The notes: a model not told the origin generated them from the letters alone. Shown: positions 8,065 through 19,389, numbered from the stretch's first letter. The stretch is 64,000 nt of DNA from Paracoccus mutanolyticus (GCF_003285265.1 NZ_CP030239.1:992001-1056000), one strand, 5' to 3'. Numbers and translations are program-made.

Positions 8065-9153
8065 TTGCGTGACCTTCCGGTGATATCGGCCGAGCTTCTG
8101 GCCTGGTACGACCGCCATGCCCGCGTGCTGCCCTGGCGGATGCCGCCGGGCGCCGGCGGGGCCGATCCCTATCGCGTCTGGCTGTCCGAGGTGATGCTGC
8201 AGCAGACCACCGTGGCGGCGGTGAAGTCCTATTTCGAACGCTTCACCAGCCTGTGGCCGACCGTGCGGGACCTGGCGGCGGCCGAGGACGCCCGGGTCAT
8301 GGCGGAATGGGCGGGGCTTGGCTATTACGCCCGCGCCCGGAACCTGCTGGCCTGCGCCCGCGCGGTGGCCGCCCGAGGCGGCTTTCCGGACACCCGGGCC
8401 GGGCTTGCCGCGCTGCCGGGGATCGGGGCCTATACCTCGGCGGCGATCGCGGCCATCGCCTTCGAACGGCCCGAGACGGTCGTGGACGGCAATGTCGAGC
8501 GGGTCGTGGCGCGCCTGTTCGCGGTGGAAACGCCCCTGCCCGGCGCCAAGCCCCGGCTGGTCGCGCTGGCCGAAACGCTGACGCCCCAGGCCCGGCCAGG
8601 CGATTTCGCGCAGGCGATGATGGACCTGGGGGCGACGATCTGCACCCCCCGCAGCCCGGCCTGCGGCATCTGCCCGCTGGTCCTGCATTGCGACGCGCGA
8701 CGCCTGGGCATCGCGGCCGACCTGCCGCGCAAGGCTCCGAAAAAGCCCAAGCCTTTGCGCCAGGGCACGGTCTGGATCGGCCTGACCGCCGACGCCGTCC
8801 TGGTCGAGACGCGTCCCGACCGCGGCCTGCTGGGTGGCACGCTGGCCTTTCCCTCGACCGGCTGGGACGGATCGGACCTGCCCCCGCCCGCCCCCGCCGA
8901 CTGGCAGGAGGTCGGGCTGGTGCGCCATGTCTTTACCCATTTCGCGCTTGACCTGACGGTGATGCGCGCCCGGTTGACCGCGCCGCCGGAACGGGGCACC
9001 CTGTCGCCGCTTGGCGCATTCGACCCCGGCGCGCTGCCCGGTCTGATGCGCAAGGCCTGGTCGCTGGCCCGTCCCGGTGCCAATGGTCCCATGCAAGCCC
9101 GCCCTGCGACGACGCGTCCCGCTGGCCAGCCGTCCCCCAACCCTTATGAATGA
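8065..9153 (+). CDS. mutY: A/G-specific adenine DNA glycosylase
   Basis: MutY removes adenine mispaired with 8-oxoguanine in base-excision repair. The 362-residue protein starts at a TTG codon. It shows the catalytic-Glu helix LSEVMLQQTT, the helix-hairpin-helix ALPGIGAYTSAAIAAIAF, the catalytic Asp in VDGNVERVV, and the 4Fe-4S cysteines in a C-x6-C-x2-C-x5-C pattern (CTPRSPACGICPLVLHC). A C-terminal NUDIX-like domain (LLGGTLAFPSTGW) reads 8-oxoG. It is divergent from DUF721-dsbA with a 76-bp shared promoter region. The frame is intact. Confidence 0.95.
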   Translation: MRDLPVISAELLAWYDRHARVLPWRMPPGAGGADPYRVWLSEVMLQQTTVAAVKSYFERFTSLWPTVRDLAAAEDARVMAEWAGLGYYARARNLLACARAVAARGGFPDTRAGLAALPGIGAYTSAAIAAIAFERPETVVDGNVERVVARLFAVETPLPGAKPRLVALAETLTPQARPGDFAQAMMDLGATICTPRSPACGICPLVLHCDARRLGIAADLPRKAPKKPKPLRQGTVWIGLTADAVLVETRPDRGLLGGTLAFPSTGWDGSDLPPPAPADWQEVGLVRHVFTHFALDLTVMRARLTAPPERGTLSPLGAFDPGALPGLMRKAWSLARPGANGPMQARPATTRPAGQPSPNPYE

Positions 9154-10286
9154 GCCCATGCAGACTGCCTTTCGCGCCCGCCTGATCGATGCGCTTCCCT
9201 TCTGGCTTTCCCTCGGGATGGTGCCGCTTGCCCTGATCGCCATGCGCTGGGGGGGCTGGTGGTTCCTGCTGATGCCGCTTTACGCCTGGTATCTGATGAC
9301 GGTGCTGGACAGCGTCCTGGGCCTGAACGACGAAAACCCCGATACCGAGACGCCGGAATCGCAGCTGTTCTGGTATCGCGCGATCACCATCATCTGGTTC
9401 CCGGTCCAGGCCGCGCTGATCTTTGGCGGCATCTGGTGGGCGACGCGGGGGGGCCTGTCCGGCTGGGAAAGCCTTGGCCTGTTCTTTGGCATCGGCGTTG
9501 CCTCGGGGACCATCGGCATCGTCTATGCGCACGAACTGCTGCACCAGAAGAACCCGCTGGAGCGCTGGCTGGGCGACCTGCTGCTGGCCTCGACGCTTTA
9601 TTCGCATTTCAGGACCGAGCACCTTCTGGTGTATCATTCGCGGGAAATGAGCGATGCCGCCGGAACCGTGCAGTACCGGCTCAACAACGGCTTCACTGTC
9701 GTCCGCGATGGGAACGGCCCCTGGAAGGCCGAGAAATCGCAGGAACGTGTTGGCCCGGGCGGGCCGCTCGTCCCTCGACCGCAGGAACCCGTTCTGGCGC
9801 TACGGCGCGCTGCAACTGGGGATGCTGGCGCTGGCCGCGCTGATCGGCGGCTGGTGGGGCGTGGGGCTGTTCGTCTGGCAGGCCTTTGTCGCGATCTGGC
9901 AGCTTGAACTGACGAACTATGTCGAACACTACGGGCTGAGCCGCAAGCACCTGGGCGATGGCCGCTACGAACACGTCATGCCGCGCCACAGCTGGAACAG
10001 CTCGCACACCGCGACGAACTGGCTGCTGATCAACCTGCAGCGCCATTCGGACCATCATTACAAGCCCGACCGCCGCTTTCCCCTGCTGCAGACCTATTCC
10101 CAGGACGAGGCCCCGCAGCTGCCGATGGGCTATCCCGCGATGACCTTCCTGGCCATGGTCCCGCCCCTGTGGCGGCGGCGGATGAACCCGCGTGTGCGCG
10201 CCTGGCGCCGGCAGTTCTATCCCGAGATCGAGGATTGGCAGCCCTATAACCGGGGCGCCTTGCCGATGCCCCGCAACGCGCTATGA
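9146..10286 (+). pseudogene. alkB: Alkane 1-monooxygenase, disrupted
   Basis: AlkB is a membrane di-iron enzyme that hydroxylates the terminal carbon of alkanes. Several hydrophobic segments lead to histidine box 1 (HELLHQKNP), a box 2 region (EHLLVYHSR, where EHxxGHH is expected) and, after a broken stretch, NYVEHYGL and box 3 (LQRHSDHHYKP). Reading frame and similarity are disturbed at about 9640-9770, where the residues GTVQYRLNNGF and WKAEKS resemble the family but lie in shifted frames. The start overlaps the mutY stop. The gene converges on the next one with a 6-bp overlap. No rubredoxin gene is adjacent. Confidence 0.85.
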
Positions 10287-11063
10287 CCCCAGCGCCGCCA
10301 CGATCAGGTCGATCTGGCGCGCGCCATAGGCGGGATTGGCGTGGCCGTATTCCGTCGATTCGTGCGGGACGTCGCGGCGCGGCTGCATCCGCATGGACCC
10401 CCGCATCCATTCCGGCGCGGTGAAGACCTCGTCCAGGATCGTGTCGGCGGGCTGCGGCACATGGCGCGCGTCCTGTCCCAGCGCCTGGCGCAGCAGGCGC
10501 AGATAGCGGGCGTGATAGGACGCCCCGTCGCCCCGCGCCGCCATCTCGACATGGGGAGCGAAGGTCTGCGGATCGTCCCGGCAATCGGCCGAGGGCAGAA
10601 CCGTGTCCATGAAGACCACAGGCCCCTGCCCCAGCCCCGCCAGCGCCCGGATCAGCCGCAGCGCCGGCGACCGCTCGATCCGTTGGGCGACCAGCGCATC
10701 GGCAAAGCCGGTCGAGATCAGCGTGCAGTCCTCGCCCCGCGCGACCGAGGGGAAATCGCCGCTGCGATGCGTCTCCTGCAGGGCGGGCAGCGAGGAAAAG
10801 GACAGGCAGCCCAGCACCACGAAGGCGTCGTAAGCCGCCACCGGCAGGTCGGGCACGCCATTGTAATAGACCATCTTCTTGCGCACGTCGTCATTCGCCG
10901 GATGAAAGACGCGGTCGCGCAGGTCGAGTTCGGCGATGGTGTGGCCCGGCATGGCAAAGACATCGGGCGCAAAGCCCGGCCAGCGGCCGGGGTTGTCGCG
11001 CAACGCGATGCGGGGGGCAGCCGTGTGCGAATTGCCCAGCACCAGCACGTTCCGGGGGCTCAT
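10281..11063 (-). CDS. Hypothetical protein, possible SGNH-type fold
   Basis: This intact 260-residue protein starts MSPRNVLVLGNSHTAAPRIA, where GNSH resembles the first block of SGNH-type hydrolases. It ends with HANPAYGARQIDLIV, which could hold a late His. No signal peptide is evident. It overlaps the GSCFA-domain gene by 4 bases in the same direction, so the two are translationally coupled and probably act together. I do not recognise a characterised relative; acyl-ester chemistry on a surface glycan is only a guess. Confidence 0.6.
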   Translation of the reverse strand: MSPRNVLVLGNSHTAAPRIALRDNPGRWPGFAPDVFAMPGHTIAELDLRDRVFHPANDDVRKKMVYYNGVPDLPVAAYDAFVVLGCLSFSSLPALQETHRSGDFPSVARGEDCTLISTGFADALVAQRIERSPALRLIRALAGLGQGPVVFMDTVLPSADCRDDPQTFAPHVEMAARGDGASYHARYLRLLRQALGQDARHVPQPADTILDEVFTAPEWMRGSMRMQPRRDVPHESTEYGHANPAYGARQIDLIVAALGS

Positions 11064-12108
11064 TTGCGCATGGCCTCCAGCAGGATCTCCTCGCAGATGA
11101 CATCCTCGGCGGCGTCGGCTGCATCGGGGGATGCCACGGCACGGGCCTTCGGCTGCGGGGCAAGGCCGTGGGCGGCCAGAAAGGCCCCCATCACGGCCTG
11201 CACGCCCGCTGCCGTCACCTCGCGCAGGTTCGGCTGAAAGAATGCGCCCCGCGCGGCCGGGTTGGTGACGATCTCGTAGGACGGGAAATAATCCACATCC
11301 GCATGCGCGGCGGCGAATTCGTCGGCCGCGGCGCGCAGCACCGCCTTGGAGCGCGCGGTCGCGGCCAGCACATGCCCGCCCGAGGCCGTGGCCGTCAGCG
11401 GCACCGGCGAGACGGTCAGGATCATCCGCATCCCCGGGCTGAACCCCTGCAATAGCGCGCGTGTCCGCTCCAGGTCGGCCAGCACGTCCTGAAAGCCCAG
11501 GTTCAGGAACATGTGGCGGGCGGCGTCGAAGCGACCGGCGACCACGCCCGGGCAGGTCGGCCAGACACGCCCGTCCAGCCGATCGGCCCAACATTCCGTC
11601 AGCCCGAGCGTAAAGACGAAATGCGTGCATCGCGCAAACAGCGCCGCCACCGCCCGCAGATGCGCGCGCCGCAACGCGAGGACTTCGGCGGCCTGCGCCA
11701 GTCCGCCGGGTTCCACCGTGGGACGCAGCGCGTCGTAGAACCGCCCGTCCCGCTGCCGAGAACCTGCGCCGGATCGCCGCAGACCGTGCGCGCATCCTCG
11801 TCAATGGACCAGCTGGCGAGTCGTGTAGATGTTGCCGTAGCGCCCGAATAGACGCCATAGCCGTAGGCCCGCGCCAGGTCGCGCCCGGCCAGCCGCGGCG
11901 GCGGCTCGACATCCAGAACGTTCAGCCCGGCGCCCGCCAGAGCCCGCCCGACATGCTGGGCAAAACAGCTGCCCGCCGTGGCGATGGCGGCGTCGCGGTC
12001 CAGCGCGAACTTGGGGCGGTGGATGTCCTGGGGGGCCGTCGGGTCGGCCTCGGCCACGCCGCTGCGCCAGAAGGCCCTGTCGGAAAGATCGGAATAGGGA
12101 TGCGACAT
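11060..12108 (-). CDS. GSCFA domain protein (frameshifted)
   Basis: The N-terminus MSHPYSDLSDRAFW is followed by DAAIATAGSCFAQHVGRAL, which holds the literal GSCFA motif that names Pfam family GSCFA. Later family-like segments are GNIYTTRQL, CTHFVFTLGLTECW and MILTVSPVPLTATASG. The family belongs to the SGNH-like group and its members are mostly uncharacterised. Frameshifts occur near 11835, 11815 and 11745. It is transcribed ahead of the SGNH-like gene and starts just after the ccrM terminator. Confidence 0.75.
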
Positions 12109-12144
12109 GGCGCGACCTTCCCACATTCGCCCGGCAACGAAAAG

Positions 12145-12176
12145 GCCCCGCCGTGCGGGCGGCCGCAAGGCGGGGC
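12145..12176 (-). terminator. Rho-independent terminator of ccrM
   Basis: On the minus strand GCCCCGCC and GGCGGGGC form a stem around a GC-rich 16-base loop, followed by CCTTTTCG. It lies about 60 bases past the ccrM stop. Confidence 0.7.
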
Positions 12177-12235
12177 AAGGCGGTCCCGCCAGCGGCCGAA
12201 TGGCGCGGGTCGACGGGACCAGGCGAATGCGGGGA

Positions 12236-13452
<1,217 letters not shown>

Positions 13453-13454
<2 letters not shown>

Positions 13455-14083
13455 AACAGCTTGCTATTTCGGCTTTACACAAGATATTGTGGACGGGCGC
13501 AAAGCTGCGTCTATGGTATGGGGTTATCCCCAGATCCAGCAGCGCCTGTCGATGGGCCGGCGTCGGATAACCGGCGTTGACGTCCCAGCCATAGCCGGGA
13601 TGCTGTTGCGCCAAATCCACCATGATCCTGTCGCGAAAGACCTTGGCGATGATCGAGGCGGCGGCGATCGACAGGCAGCGCGCATCGCCCCCCACCACCG
13701 CCTGCCCCGGCAGGTCCAGGTCGCGCGGCAGCATGTTGCCGTCGATCAGCGCCACGCAGGGCCGCCGGCGCAGCCCCGCCAGCGCCCGGCACATCGCCAG
13801 GTGCGAGGCGCGCAGGATGTTCAGCCTGTCGATCTCCTCGACGCTGGCATGGGCCACGGCCCAGTCGCAACGGGCCATGATCGCCTCGGCCAGCAAGCCG
13901 CGGCGGGAAGGCGTCAGCTTCTTGGAATCGTCCAGTCCATCCGGGATGCACGGACGTCCAGGATCACCGCGGCGGCCGTGACCGGCCCCGCCAGCGGCCC
14001 GCGCCCGACCTCGTCCACGCCGGCGACATGGCGCGCACCGCGCAGGATCGCGTCCTCTCCAGCGTATAGTCGGGCCCGCTCAT
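13453..14083 (-). CDS. rnhB: Ribonuclease HII (frameshifted)
   Basis: RNase HII removes RNA primers and misincorporated ribonucleotides. The N-terminus MSGPDYTLE leads, after a shift near 14045, to [20 protein letters not shown], which holds the first two acidic catalytic residues. After a second shift near 13955, [19 protein letters not shown] follows. The rest ([43 protein letters not shown]) is clean. The start overlaps the allA stop by 4 bases. Order and length (about 210 residues) are normal for the family. Confidence 0.88.
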
Positions 14084-14559
14084 GCGGTGACGGTCACCGG
14101 GGCGATGGCGACCTCTTCAAGGTTCAGGCCCTCGCCCTCGCGGTCCACGACCAGGAAATCGGCCGGCCGGTCCAGGGGCGTCAGCACGCCGTGCCAGACC
14201 CCGGCCCGCAGGTTCACCCCCATGCCCGCGGGCACAAGGAAGGCCAGCGGCGCACCGGGCCGCCCGCCTTCATCCGGGGCCACGATCGACAGCCAGGGAT
14301 CGGGCCCCAGCGGCACGAAGGCCTGGCTGCCCAGCGGATGGCGTTCCAGCAGCGTGCAGTCATAAGGCAGGCTCACCGGCTCGGACCGGAAGATCGAGAG
14401 GATCGCCTCGCCCCCCGACCGTTCTACGGTGGCAAGCGCGTGATGCCGCTCGCAGCGGCCGGCGTTGATCATCTTGGTGGGCGCCTCGCGCGGGGTCAGC
14501 AGTTCGCCGAAAGGGGCGAAATCCTGCGCGGTGATGGGCTGGGCCTTGATCGTGCTCAT
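14080..14559 (-). CDS. allA: Ureidoglycolate lyase
   Basis: This enzyme splits ureidoglycolate to glyoxylate and urea in purine (allantoin) breakdown. The 159-residue cupin-like protein is intact, with [18 protein letters not shown] at the start, [23 protein letters not shown] in the middle, and a [15 protein letters not shown] segment holding a conserved His. It is coupled to rnhB by a 4-base overlap. No other allantoin genes are in the window. Confidence 0.88.
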   Translation of the reverse strand: MSTIKAQPITAQDFAPFGELLTPREAPTKMINAGRCERHHALATVERSGGEAILSIFRSEPVSLPYDCTLLERHPLGSQAFVPLGPDPWLSIVAPDEGGRPGAPLAFLVPAGMGVNLRAGVWHGVLTPLDRPADFLVVDREGEGLNLEEVAIAPVTVTA

Positions 14560-14560
14560 G

Positions 14561-14612
14561 CTTCTTTCGTGTCCAAATATCCCGCGGGGGTCCGGGGGCG
14601 CGAAGCCCCCGG
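14561..14612 (-). terminator. Repeated intergenic element with terminator hairpin
   Basis: Between the MFS gene and allA lies a conserved string, CTTCTTTCGTGTCCAAATAT, followed by CCCGCGGGGG, and then a CCGGGGGC/GCCCCCGG hairpin at 14592-14612 with a GCGAA loop. A near-copy of the leading string, with another hairpin, occurs at 41885-41965. It probably ends MFS transcription. Confidence 0.55.
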
Positions 14613-14620
14613 CGCCGCGC

Positions 14621-15807
14621 TCACAACCGTTCCACTCGTGGCAGGAAGACCGTCAGCAGTCCCATCAGCGGCAGGAAGGAACAGATCTTGTAGACGAACT
14701 CGATCCCCTTCGCATCCGCGACCACGCCCAGGACGGCGGCGGCGATCCCGCCCATGCCGAAGGCGAAGCCGAAGAAGATGCCCGCGATCAGCCCCGTCCG
14801 GCCCGGCACCAGTTCCTGCGCAAAGACCACGATGGCCGGAAAGGCCGAGGCGAGGATCAGCCCGATGATGACCGTCAGCACCCCCGTCGCCACCAGTCCA
14901 ACATGGGGCAGGGCAAGCGTAAAGGGCAGGATGCCCAGGATCGAGAACCAGATCACCTTGAGCGGCCCGATCCGATCTCCGACCAGCCCGCCCAGCATCA
15001 CGCCCCCTGCCATGCCGGCCAGGAACAGGAACAGCATCAGCTGCGCCTGCTGCGTGCCCAGCTGGAACTTCTCGATCAGGAAGAAGGTGTAATAGCTGGA
15101 GATGCTGGCGGTATAGATGTTCTTGGTGAAGGTCAGCAGCGCCAAGACCAGGATCGCCGCCATGACCCGGCGCCGCGTCAGGCCCGGCAGGGCGGCGGGC
15201 TTGGCGCCGCCGGCCTTGCGCCGGCCCTCGGCCCAGGTGCCGATGCGCCACGGACGCCGAGCCCAGCATCGCCATGGCCGAGAACAGCGCGATCGAGGGC
15301 CGGCCCAGCGGCACCACCACGAAGGCGGCCAGCAGGGGCCCCAGCGCCGTGCCGAAGTTCCCGCCCAGCTGGAACAGCGACTGCGCCGTCCCGAGCGCCC
15401 GCCCGCGGCAAGCGCGCCATCCGCGTGGCCTCGGGGTGGAAGATCGACGAGCCGATGCCGATCAGCGCCACCGAGACCAGGATGACGCCGTACTCATGCG
15501 CCAGCGCCAGCATCAGCACGCCCACCACGGTCGCGCCCATGCCCACCGCCAGCGAACGCGGCATCGGGTTCTTGTCCGTCACCGCGCCCACCACCGGCTG
15601 CAGCAGCGAGGCCGTCACCTGAAAGGCGAAGGTCATCAGCCCGATCTGCCAATAGGACAGCGCGAATTCCTGCCGCAGCAGCGGATAGATCGCAGCCAGC
15701 ATGGACTGCATGATGTCGTTGATCATGTGGCACAGGCTGATCGCGACCAGCACGGCCCATGCCGTCGTTGCGGGGGCAACGCCCCGATAGGATGTCGCGT
15801 CGGCCAT
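14621..15807 (-). CDS. MFS exporter, fosmidomycin-resistance type (frameshifted)
   Basis: This 12-segment transporter begins AWAVLVAISLCHMINDIMQS, typical of the Fsr (fosmidomycin resistance) subfamily of the major facilitator superfamily. It continues with FALSYWQIGLMTFAFQVTAS, VVGAVTDKNPMP and IFHPEATRMARL. After frame changes near 15410 and 15250 the second half (FTKNIYTASISSYYTFFLI ... GGLVGDRIG ... LVPGRTGLIAGIFFG) is clean. Substrates in this subfamily are poorly defined. It is divergent from a GntR regulator that may control it. Confidence 0.8.
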
Positions 15808-15934
15808 TGACCAAACCTCGTGCAGATCGGCGGGACATTCCTCCTCGGTGCCGCAATTGTCAACTCGCCCGCCACAGTGCGGGGGATTTAGGCGGATAGG
15901 GGTCTTGACCTCGACCCCCCATTAGTCTCAAAAA

Positions 15935-15952
15935 GTGAACCGAACAGTTCAC
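15935..15952. promoter_or_regulatory. Palindromic operator candidate
   Basis: GTGAAC, six bases, then GTTCAC form a perfect dyad in the MFS/GntR intergenic region, 117 bases before the regulator start. Dyads of this spacing are typical regulator-binding sites, so autoregulation or control of the exporter is plausible. No binding data can be inferred from sequence alone. Confidence 0.45.
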
Positions 15953-16068
15953 ATTGTATCAGGCGACAGTCCTGCCTCCGCGATGCATTCGCCAGGATTT
16001 TCAAAGCGAAATCGCAGATAGACCGAGTTTCCTTTCATAGCCCCCCTCCGCTGATTGGCAGTCCCGAT

Positions 16069-16818
16069 ATGTACGAATCCCCTTCTCCGTCCGTCCCCTC
16101 CTCACCCGTGTCCCTGCTTGGAAAGAAGCGCAAGGGCATGACCTGGCAGGCCGTGCAGGATATCGTCCTGGAGCGCATCCAAAGCGGCGTCTGGGCCGAA
16201 GGCGCGCTGATCCCGACCGAAACCGAGCTTGCCGCCGAATTGCAATGCGCGCGCGCCACGGTGAACCGCGCCATGCAGGCCCTGGCCGAGACGGGCGTGG
16301 TCGAGCGCCGCCGCAAGGTCGGCACCCGCGTCGCCATCCATCCCAAGGTGCAGCTGGTCCGTTCGCTTCTGCGCCGCGAGATCGAGACGGCGGGCCGCGA
16401 ATACGGCTATCGCCTGATCTCGGCGCAAGAGGACCAGCCGCCCCCGGACGTGGCCGCCGCCATGCTGCTGCGCACCAGCGAGACGCTTTTGCGCAGCCGG
16501 TCGCTGTTTCTGGGCGACGGCCAGCCCTATTGCTGCGAGGAACGCTGGACAAACACCTATTCGGCCCCGGGCCTGAAGGCCGATGTGCTCGAGACCACCA
16601 GCGCCTGCGAATGGCTTCTGGGGCATGTGCCGCTGAACCGGGCCTCGACCTCGCTGGGGGTGACGCTGGCCGACGACAAGTTGATCGCCCCCGCCCTTGG
16701 CGTCCCCGTCGGCGACCCGGTCCTGATGCTTGAGCGACTGGAATGGCTCAACAATATGCCCGTGTCCCATTACCGGCGGTATTTCCCGCCGGACCATCGG
16801 TTCGAAGGCGAGGTCTGA
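16069..16818 (+). CDS. GntR-family regulator (HutC/UTRA type)
   Basis: This intact 249-residue cytoplasmic repressor has a winged-helix domain at residues about 23-95 (IPTETELAAELQCARATVNR ... VVERRRKVGTRVA) and a C-terminal UTRA-like effector domain ending SHYRRYFPPDHRF. The effector is unknown; HutC-type members respond to urocanate, sugars or phosphonates. It is divergent from the MFS transporter with a 261-bp spacer holding a dyad. An internal start at 16138 (MTWQAVQDIVLERI) is an alternative, since the first 23 residues are Ser/Pro-rich and atypical. Confidence 0.85.
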   Translation: MYESPSPSVPSSPVSLLGKKRKGMTWQAVQDIVLERIQSGVWAEGALIPTETELAAELQCARATVNRAMQALAETGVVERRRKVGTRVAIHPKVQLVRSLLRREIETAGREYGYRLISAQEDQPPPDVAAAMLLRTSETLLRSRSLFLGDGQPYCCEERWTNTYSAPGLKADVLETTSACEWLLGHVPLNRASTSLGVTLADDKLIAPALGVPVGDPVLMLERLEWLNNMPVSHYRRYFPPDHRFEGEV

Positions 16819-16949
16819 TCCGCGACCCGGGGCGGCCCAACCTTGGCTTGCCTTGCGCGGGCCAAAGGGTCAAAGCTTTCCCCAACGACAAGAAACCAAG
16901 CAAGACGACCGGAACCCGGCATGTTCCACAGCACCCTGCCGGCGCAGCG

Positions 16950-18539
16950 ATGCGCCTGACGCTTCTTGCGGCGACGATGCTGCCTGCGGCGGCCGTGGCG
17001 CAGCAACCGATGATGCTGCTGGAATCGAACCCGCCGCCGCGTCCCCCCGCGCGCGCCGCCGCGGTGACCGCCACGCTGCCCGCGCAGACCGCCGCCACCC
17101 CTGCCCCGCCCGCCACCGCCATCGGCACCACGCCCGCCGGCACGGCCAAGCCCGGCCCCCTGGCCTCGATCTCGGCGGCCGAGATCGAGACGGCCACCTA
17201 CACCGGCGGCGACCTGCCGCCCGGCCAGTCGGCGCTGACGGCTAAGGTCCAGATCCTGCTGGACCGTTCGGGCATCTCGCCCGGCGTGGTCGACGGCTGG
17301 CGCGGCGGCATGAGCGAAAGCGCGATCAAGGCGTTCCAGCGCCGTGCGGGCCTGCCGATGACCGGGCGGATGGATTTCGCGGTCTGGGACCTGCTGCACG
17401 GCTTTGCCGCCGAGCCGCTGACCAGCGCCTATACGATCACCCCCGAGGATGCCGAGGGGCTGGTCGACCGCATCCCGACCGACTATGCCGAAAAGGCGGC
17501 GATGACCTCGCAAGGATACACCAGCGTTCTGGAAAAGCTGGGCGAGCGGTTCCACATGGACGAAAAGTTCCTGGCCAAGCTGAACCCCGGCATGGCCTTC
17601 CGCCCCGGCGAGACGATCAGCGTCACCATGCCCGCCAAGCCGATCCGCGCCACGGTCACGCGCATCATCGTGGACAAGCAGACCCGCCGCGTCGCCGCCT
17701 ATGACGCGCGCGGCAACCTGATCGCCGACTATCCGGCGACGGTCGGGTCGTCGGACACGCCCTCGCCACACGGGACACATGTGGTGAACGCGGTCGCGCT
17801 GAACCCGACCTATACCTACAACCCGCAGCGCAATTTCAAGCAGGGCGACAACGACCGCGTGCTGATCGTGCCGCCCGGTCCCAACGCGCCCGTGGGAAAC
17901 GTCTGGATCGACCTCAGCGAGCCGACCTATGGCATTCATGGAACCCCGACGCCGTCGCAGCTGTTCGTGAACCAGTCGCACGGCTGCGTGCGGCTGACAA
18001 ACTGGGATGCGTGGGAACTGGCCCATATGGTCAAGGCCAAGGTGACGACGGTCGAGTTCCTGGACCCGGGTGTCAGCATCGCCGACGTGACCGGAACGAC
18101 GCCCGCGCCGGATGCGGCGACGGTCCTGGCGACCAGCGTGATAGCCGCGACCCGGCCGCCGATGCGCTCGGCCGGCGTCCTGGCTCGGGCGGCGGCAAGC
18201 GCCCTGCCTGCCACGGCCGTCGCGGCGACCGGAGCCGTCGCGGCCGCCGCCGCATCCCCGACCCTGCGGAACCCGTCCCCGCGGCGCCCGCTGACCTCGC
18301 ACCGCCGCCGCGGATGCTGCGGCCGGGCCTGCCGTTCCGGCGCCCGCCGCGCCTGCCGTCCCGCCCCGAGCCCCGGCGCCGTCAGCCTGTCCGAGGCGCT
18401 GGCCCGGGCCGAGGCGCTGGCCGACGAAATGATCGCCCGGCAGGTTCCGCAAATCGCGCCGGAGGAGCCCGAGTATCCCTCGGACGCGCCCGTGCCTGCG
18501 CAGGTGCTGCCCCCCGCAACCCCTGCACCGGCGCGATAG
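16950..18539 (+). CDS. L,D-transpeptidase with peptidoglycan-binding domain
   Basis: This periplasmic protein of about 529 residues should cross-link peptidoglycan or attach proteins to it. The start MRLTLLAATMLPAAAVAQQP is a signal peptide. A peptidoglycan-binding-1 domain follows (ALTAKVQILLDRSGISPGVV ... IKAFQRRAGLPMTGRMD). The catalytic YkuD domain carries YGIHGTPTPS and NQSHGCVRLTNWDAWEL, with the essential Cys. After residue about 400 the tail is Ala/Pro-rich. Between about 18255 and 18370 its composition turns Arg/Cys-rich, as if two compensating indels shifted the frame there. Confidence 0.9.
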   Translation: MRLTLLAATMLPAAAVAQQPMMLLESNPPPRPPARAAAVTATLPAQTAATPAPPATAIGTTPAGTAKPGPLASISAAEIETATYTGGDLPPGQSALTAKVQILLDRSGISPGVVDGWRGGMSESAIKAFQRRAGLPMTGRMDFAVWDLLHGFAAEPLTSAYTITPEDAEGLVDRIPTDYAEKAAMTSQGYTSVLEKLGERFHMDEKFLAKLNPGMAFRPGETISVTMPAKPIRATVTRIIVDKQTRRVAAYDARGNLIADYPATVGSSDTPSPHGTHVVNAVALNPTYTYNPQRNFKQGDNDRVLIVPPGPNAPVGNVWIDLSEPTYGIHGTPTPSQLFVNQSHGCVRLTNWDAWELAHMVKAKVTTVEFLDPGVSIADVTGTTPAPDAATVLATSVIAATRPPMRSAGVLARAAASALPATAVAATGAVAAAAASPTLRNPSPRRPLTSHRRRGCCGRACRSGARRACRPAPSPGAVSLSEALARAEALADEMIARQVPQIAPEEPEYPSDAPVPAQVLPPATPAPAR

Positions 18540-18540
18540 G

Positions 18541-19383
18541 ATGCTGCGGGCCGCCCTGCTTGGTCTTCTGCTGACAGGGTTGGCCGGCCCGGGCGGCGCT
18601 CAGGACAGCCCACCGGCCCCCCGACCCGCGGCCCCGGCGTCGGAAAGCCCTCGGCCCGAGGCGCGGCCCGAGCGGACCGAGCCGGATACCCTGCCTCCCG
18701 AAAAGCCCCAGCCCGCACCTCAGCCCAAGGCACCCGCGCCCCCTGCGCCCATTCCCGCGCCCGAGCCGATCCCGGAACCACAGGGTCCGCCCGCCCCTCC
18801 GCTGCGCGAGACATTGCGCGAAAGCGACTTCGTCCATTCCGTCTGCCTGCTGGACCTGTCGCTTCTGGGCGCGGTCTATGACGAGCCCGCGCCCGTCACC
18901 GACCCGGACCAGCGCGATTGCGGTATCGCGCGGCCGATCCTGCTGCATGCGCCCCTGCCGGGGATCGAGATCCCGGGCGGCGCCCTGATGCGCTGCGAAA
19001 CCGCCTGGCATCTGGCCCATTGGCTGCGCGACTTCGTGCGCCCGGCTGCGGCAACGCTGGGCCAGCCCCCGCTGACCGCGCTGGAGCCGGGATCGGCCTA
19101 TCAATGCCGGGCGACGGTGGGCGACAAGGACCGGGACCTGTCCGAACACGCCTTCGGAAACGCACTGGACATTGCCGCCTTCCGCTTCGCTGACGGCAGC
19201 CGGATCGAGATCCGGCCCCGCGACCGGGACGGCGACCGGGGGGCCGCCTTTCAGGCGGCGGTCCGGGGCGCGGCCTGCCTGCACTTCACGACTGTCCTGG
19301 GCCCTGGGTCGAATGCCGCGCATGGCGACCACCTGCACCTGGACATCAAGGCGCGTTCGGGCGGCTGGCGGCTGTGCCAATAG
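18541..19383 (+). CDS. Extensin-like domain protein
   Basis: This intact 280-residue exported protein has a signal peptide (MLRAALLGLLLTGLAGPGGA), a long Pro/Glu-rich linker (residues about 22-85) and a C-terminal extensin-like domain with SEHAFGNALDIAAF and HGDHLHLDI. The His-rich ending resembles the zinc site of D-Ala-D-Ala carboxypeptidase/VanY-like folds. A cell-wall role fits with the L,D-transpeptidase one base upstream, with which it is surely co-transcribed. It converges on the next gene with a 6-bp gap. Confidence 0.85.
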   Translation: MLRAALLGLLLTGLAGPGGAQDSPPAPRPAAPASESPRPEARPERTEPDTLPPEKPQPAPQPKAPAPPAPIPAPEPIPEPQGPPAPPLRETLRESDFVHSVCLLDLSLLGAVYDEPAPVTDPDQRDCGIARPILLHAPLPGIEIPGGALMRCETAWHLAHWLRDFVRPAAATLGQPPLTALEPGSAYQCRATVGDKDRDLSEHAFGNALDIAAFRFADGSRIEIRPRDRDGDRGAAFQAAVRGAACLHFTTVLGPGSNAAHGDHLHLDIKARSGGWRLCQ

Positions 19384-19389
19384 GAACGT

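Noticed and set aside
9645..9745. Foreign insert in alkB
   Set aside because: Pieces such as VQYRLNNGF and WKAEKS fit AlkB in shifted frames, so this is better explained by several indels than by replacement DNA.
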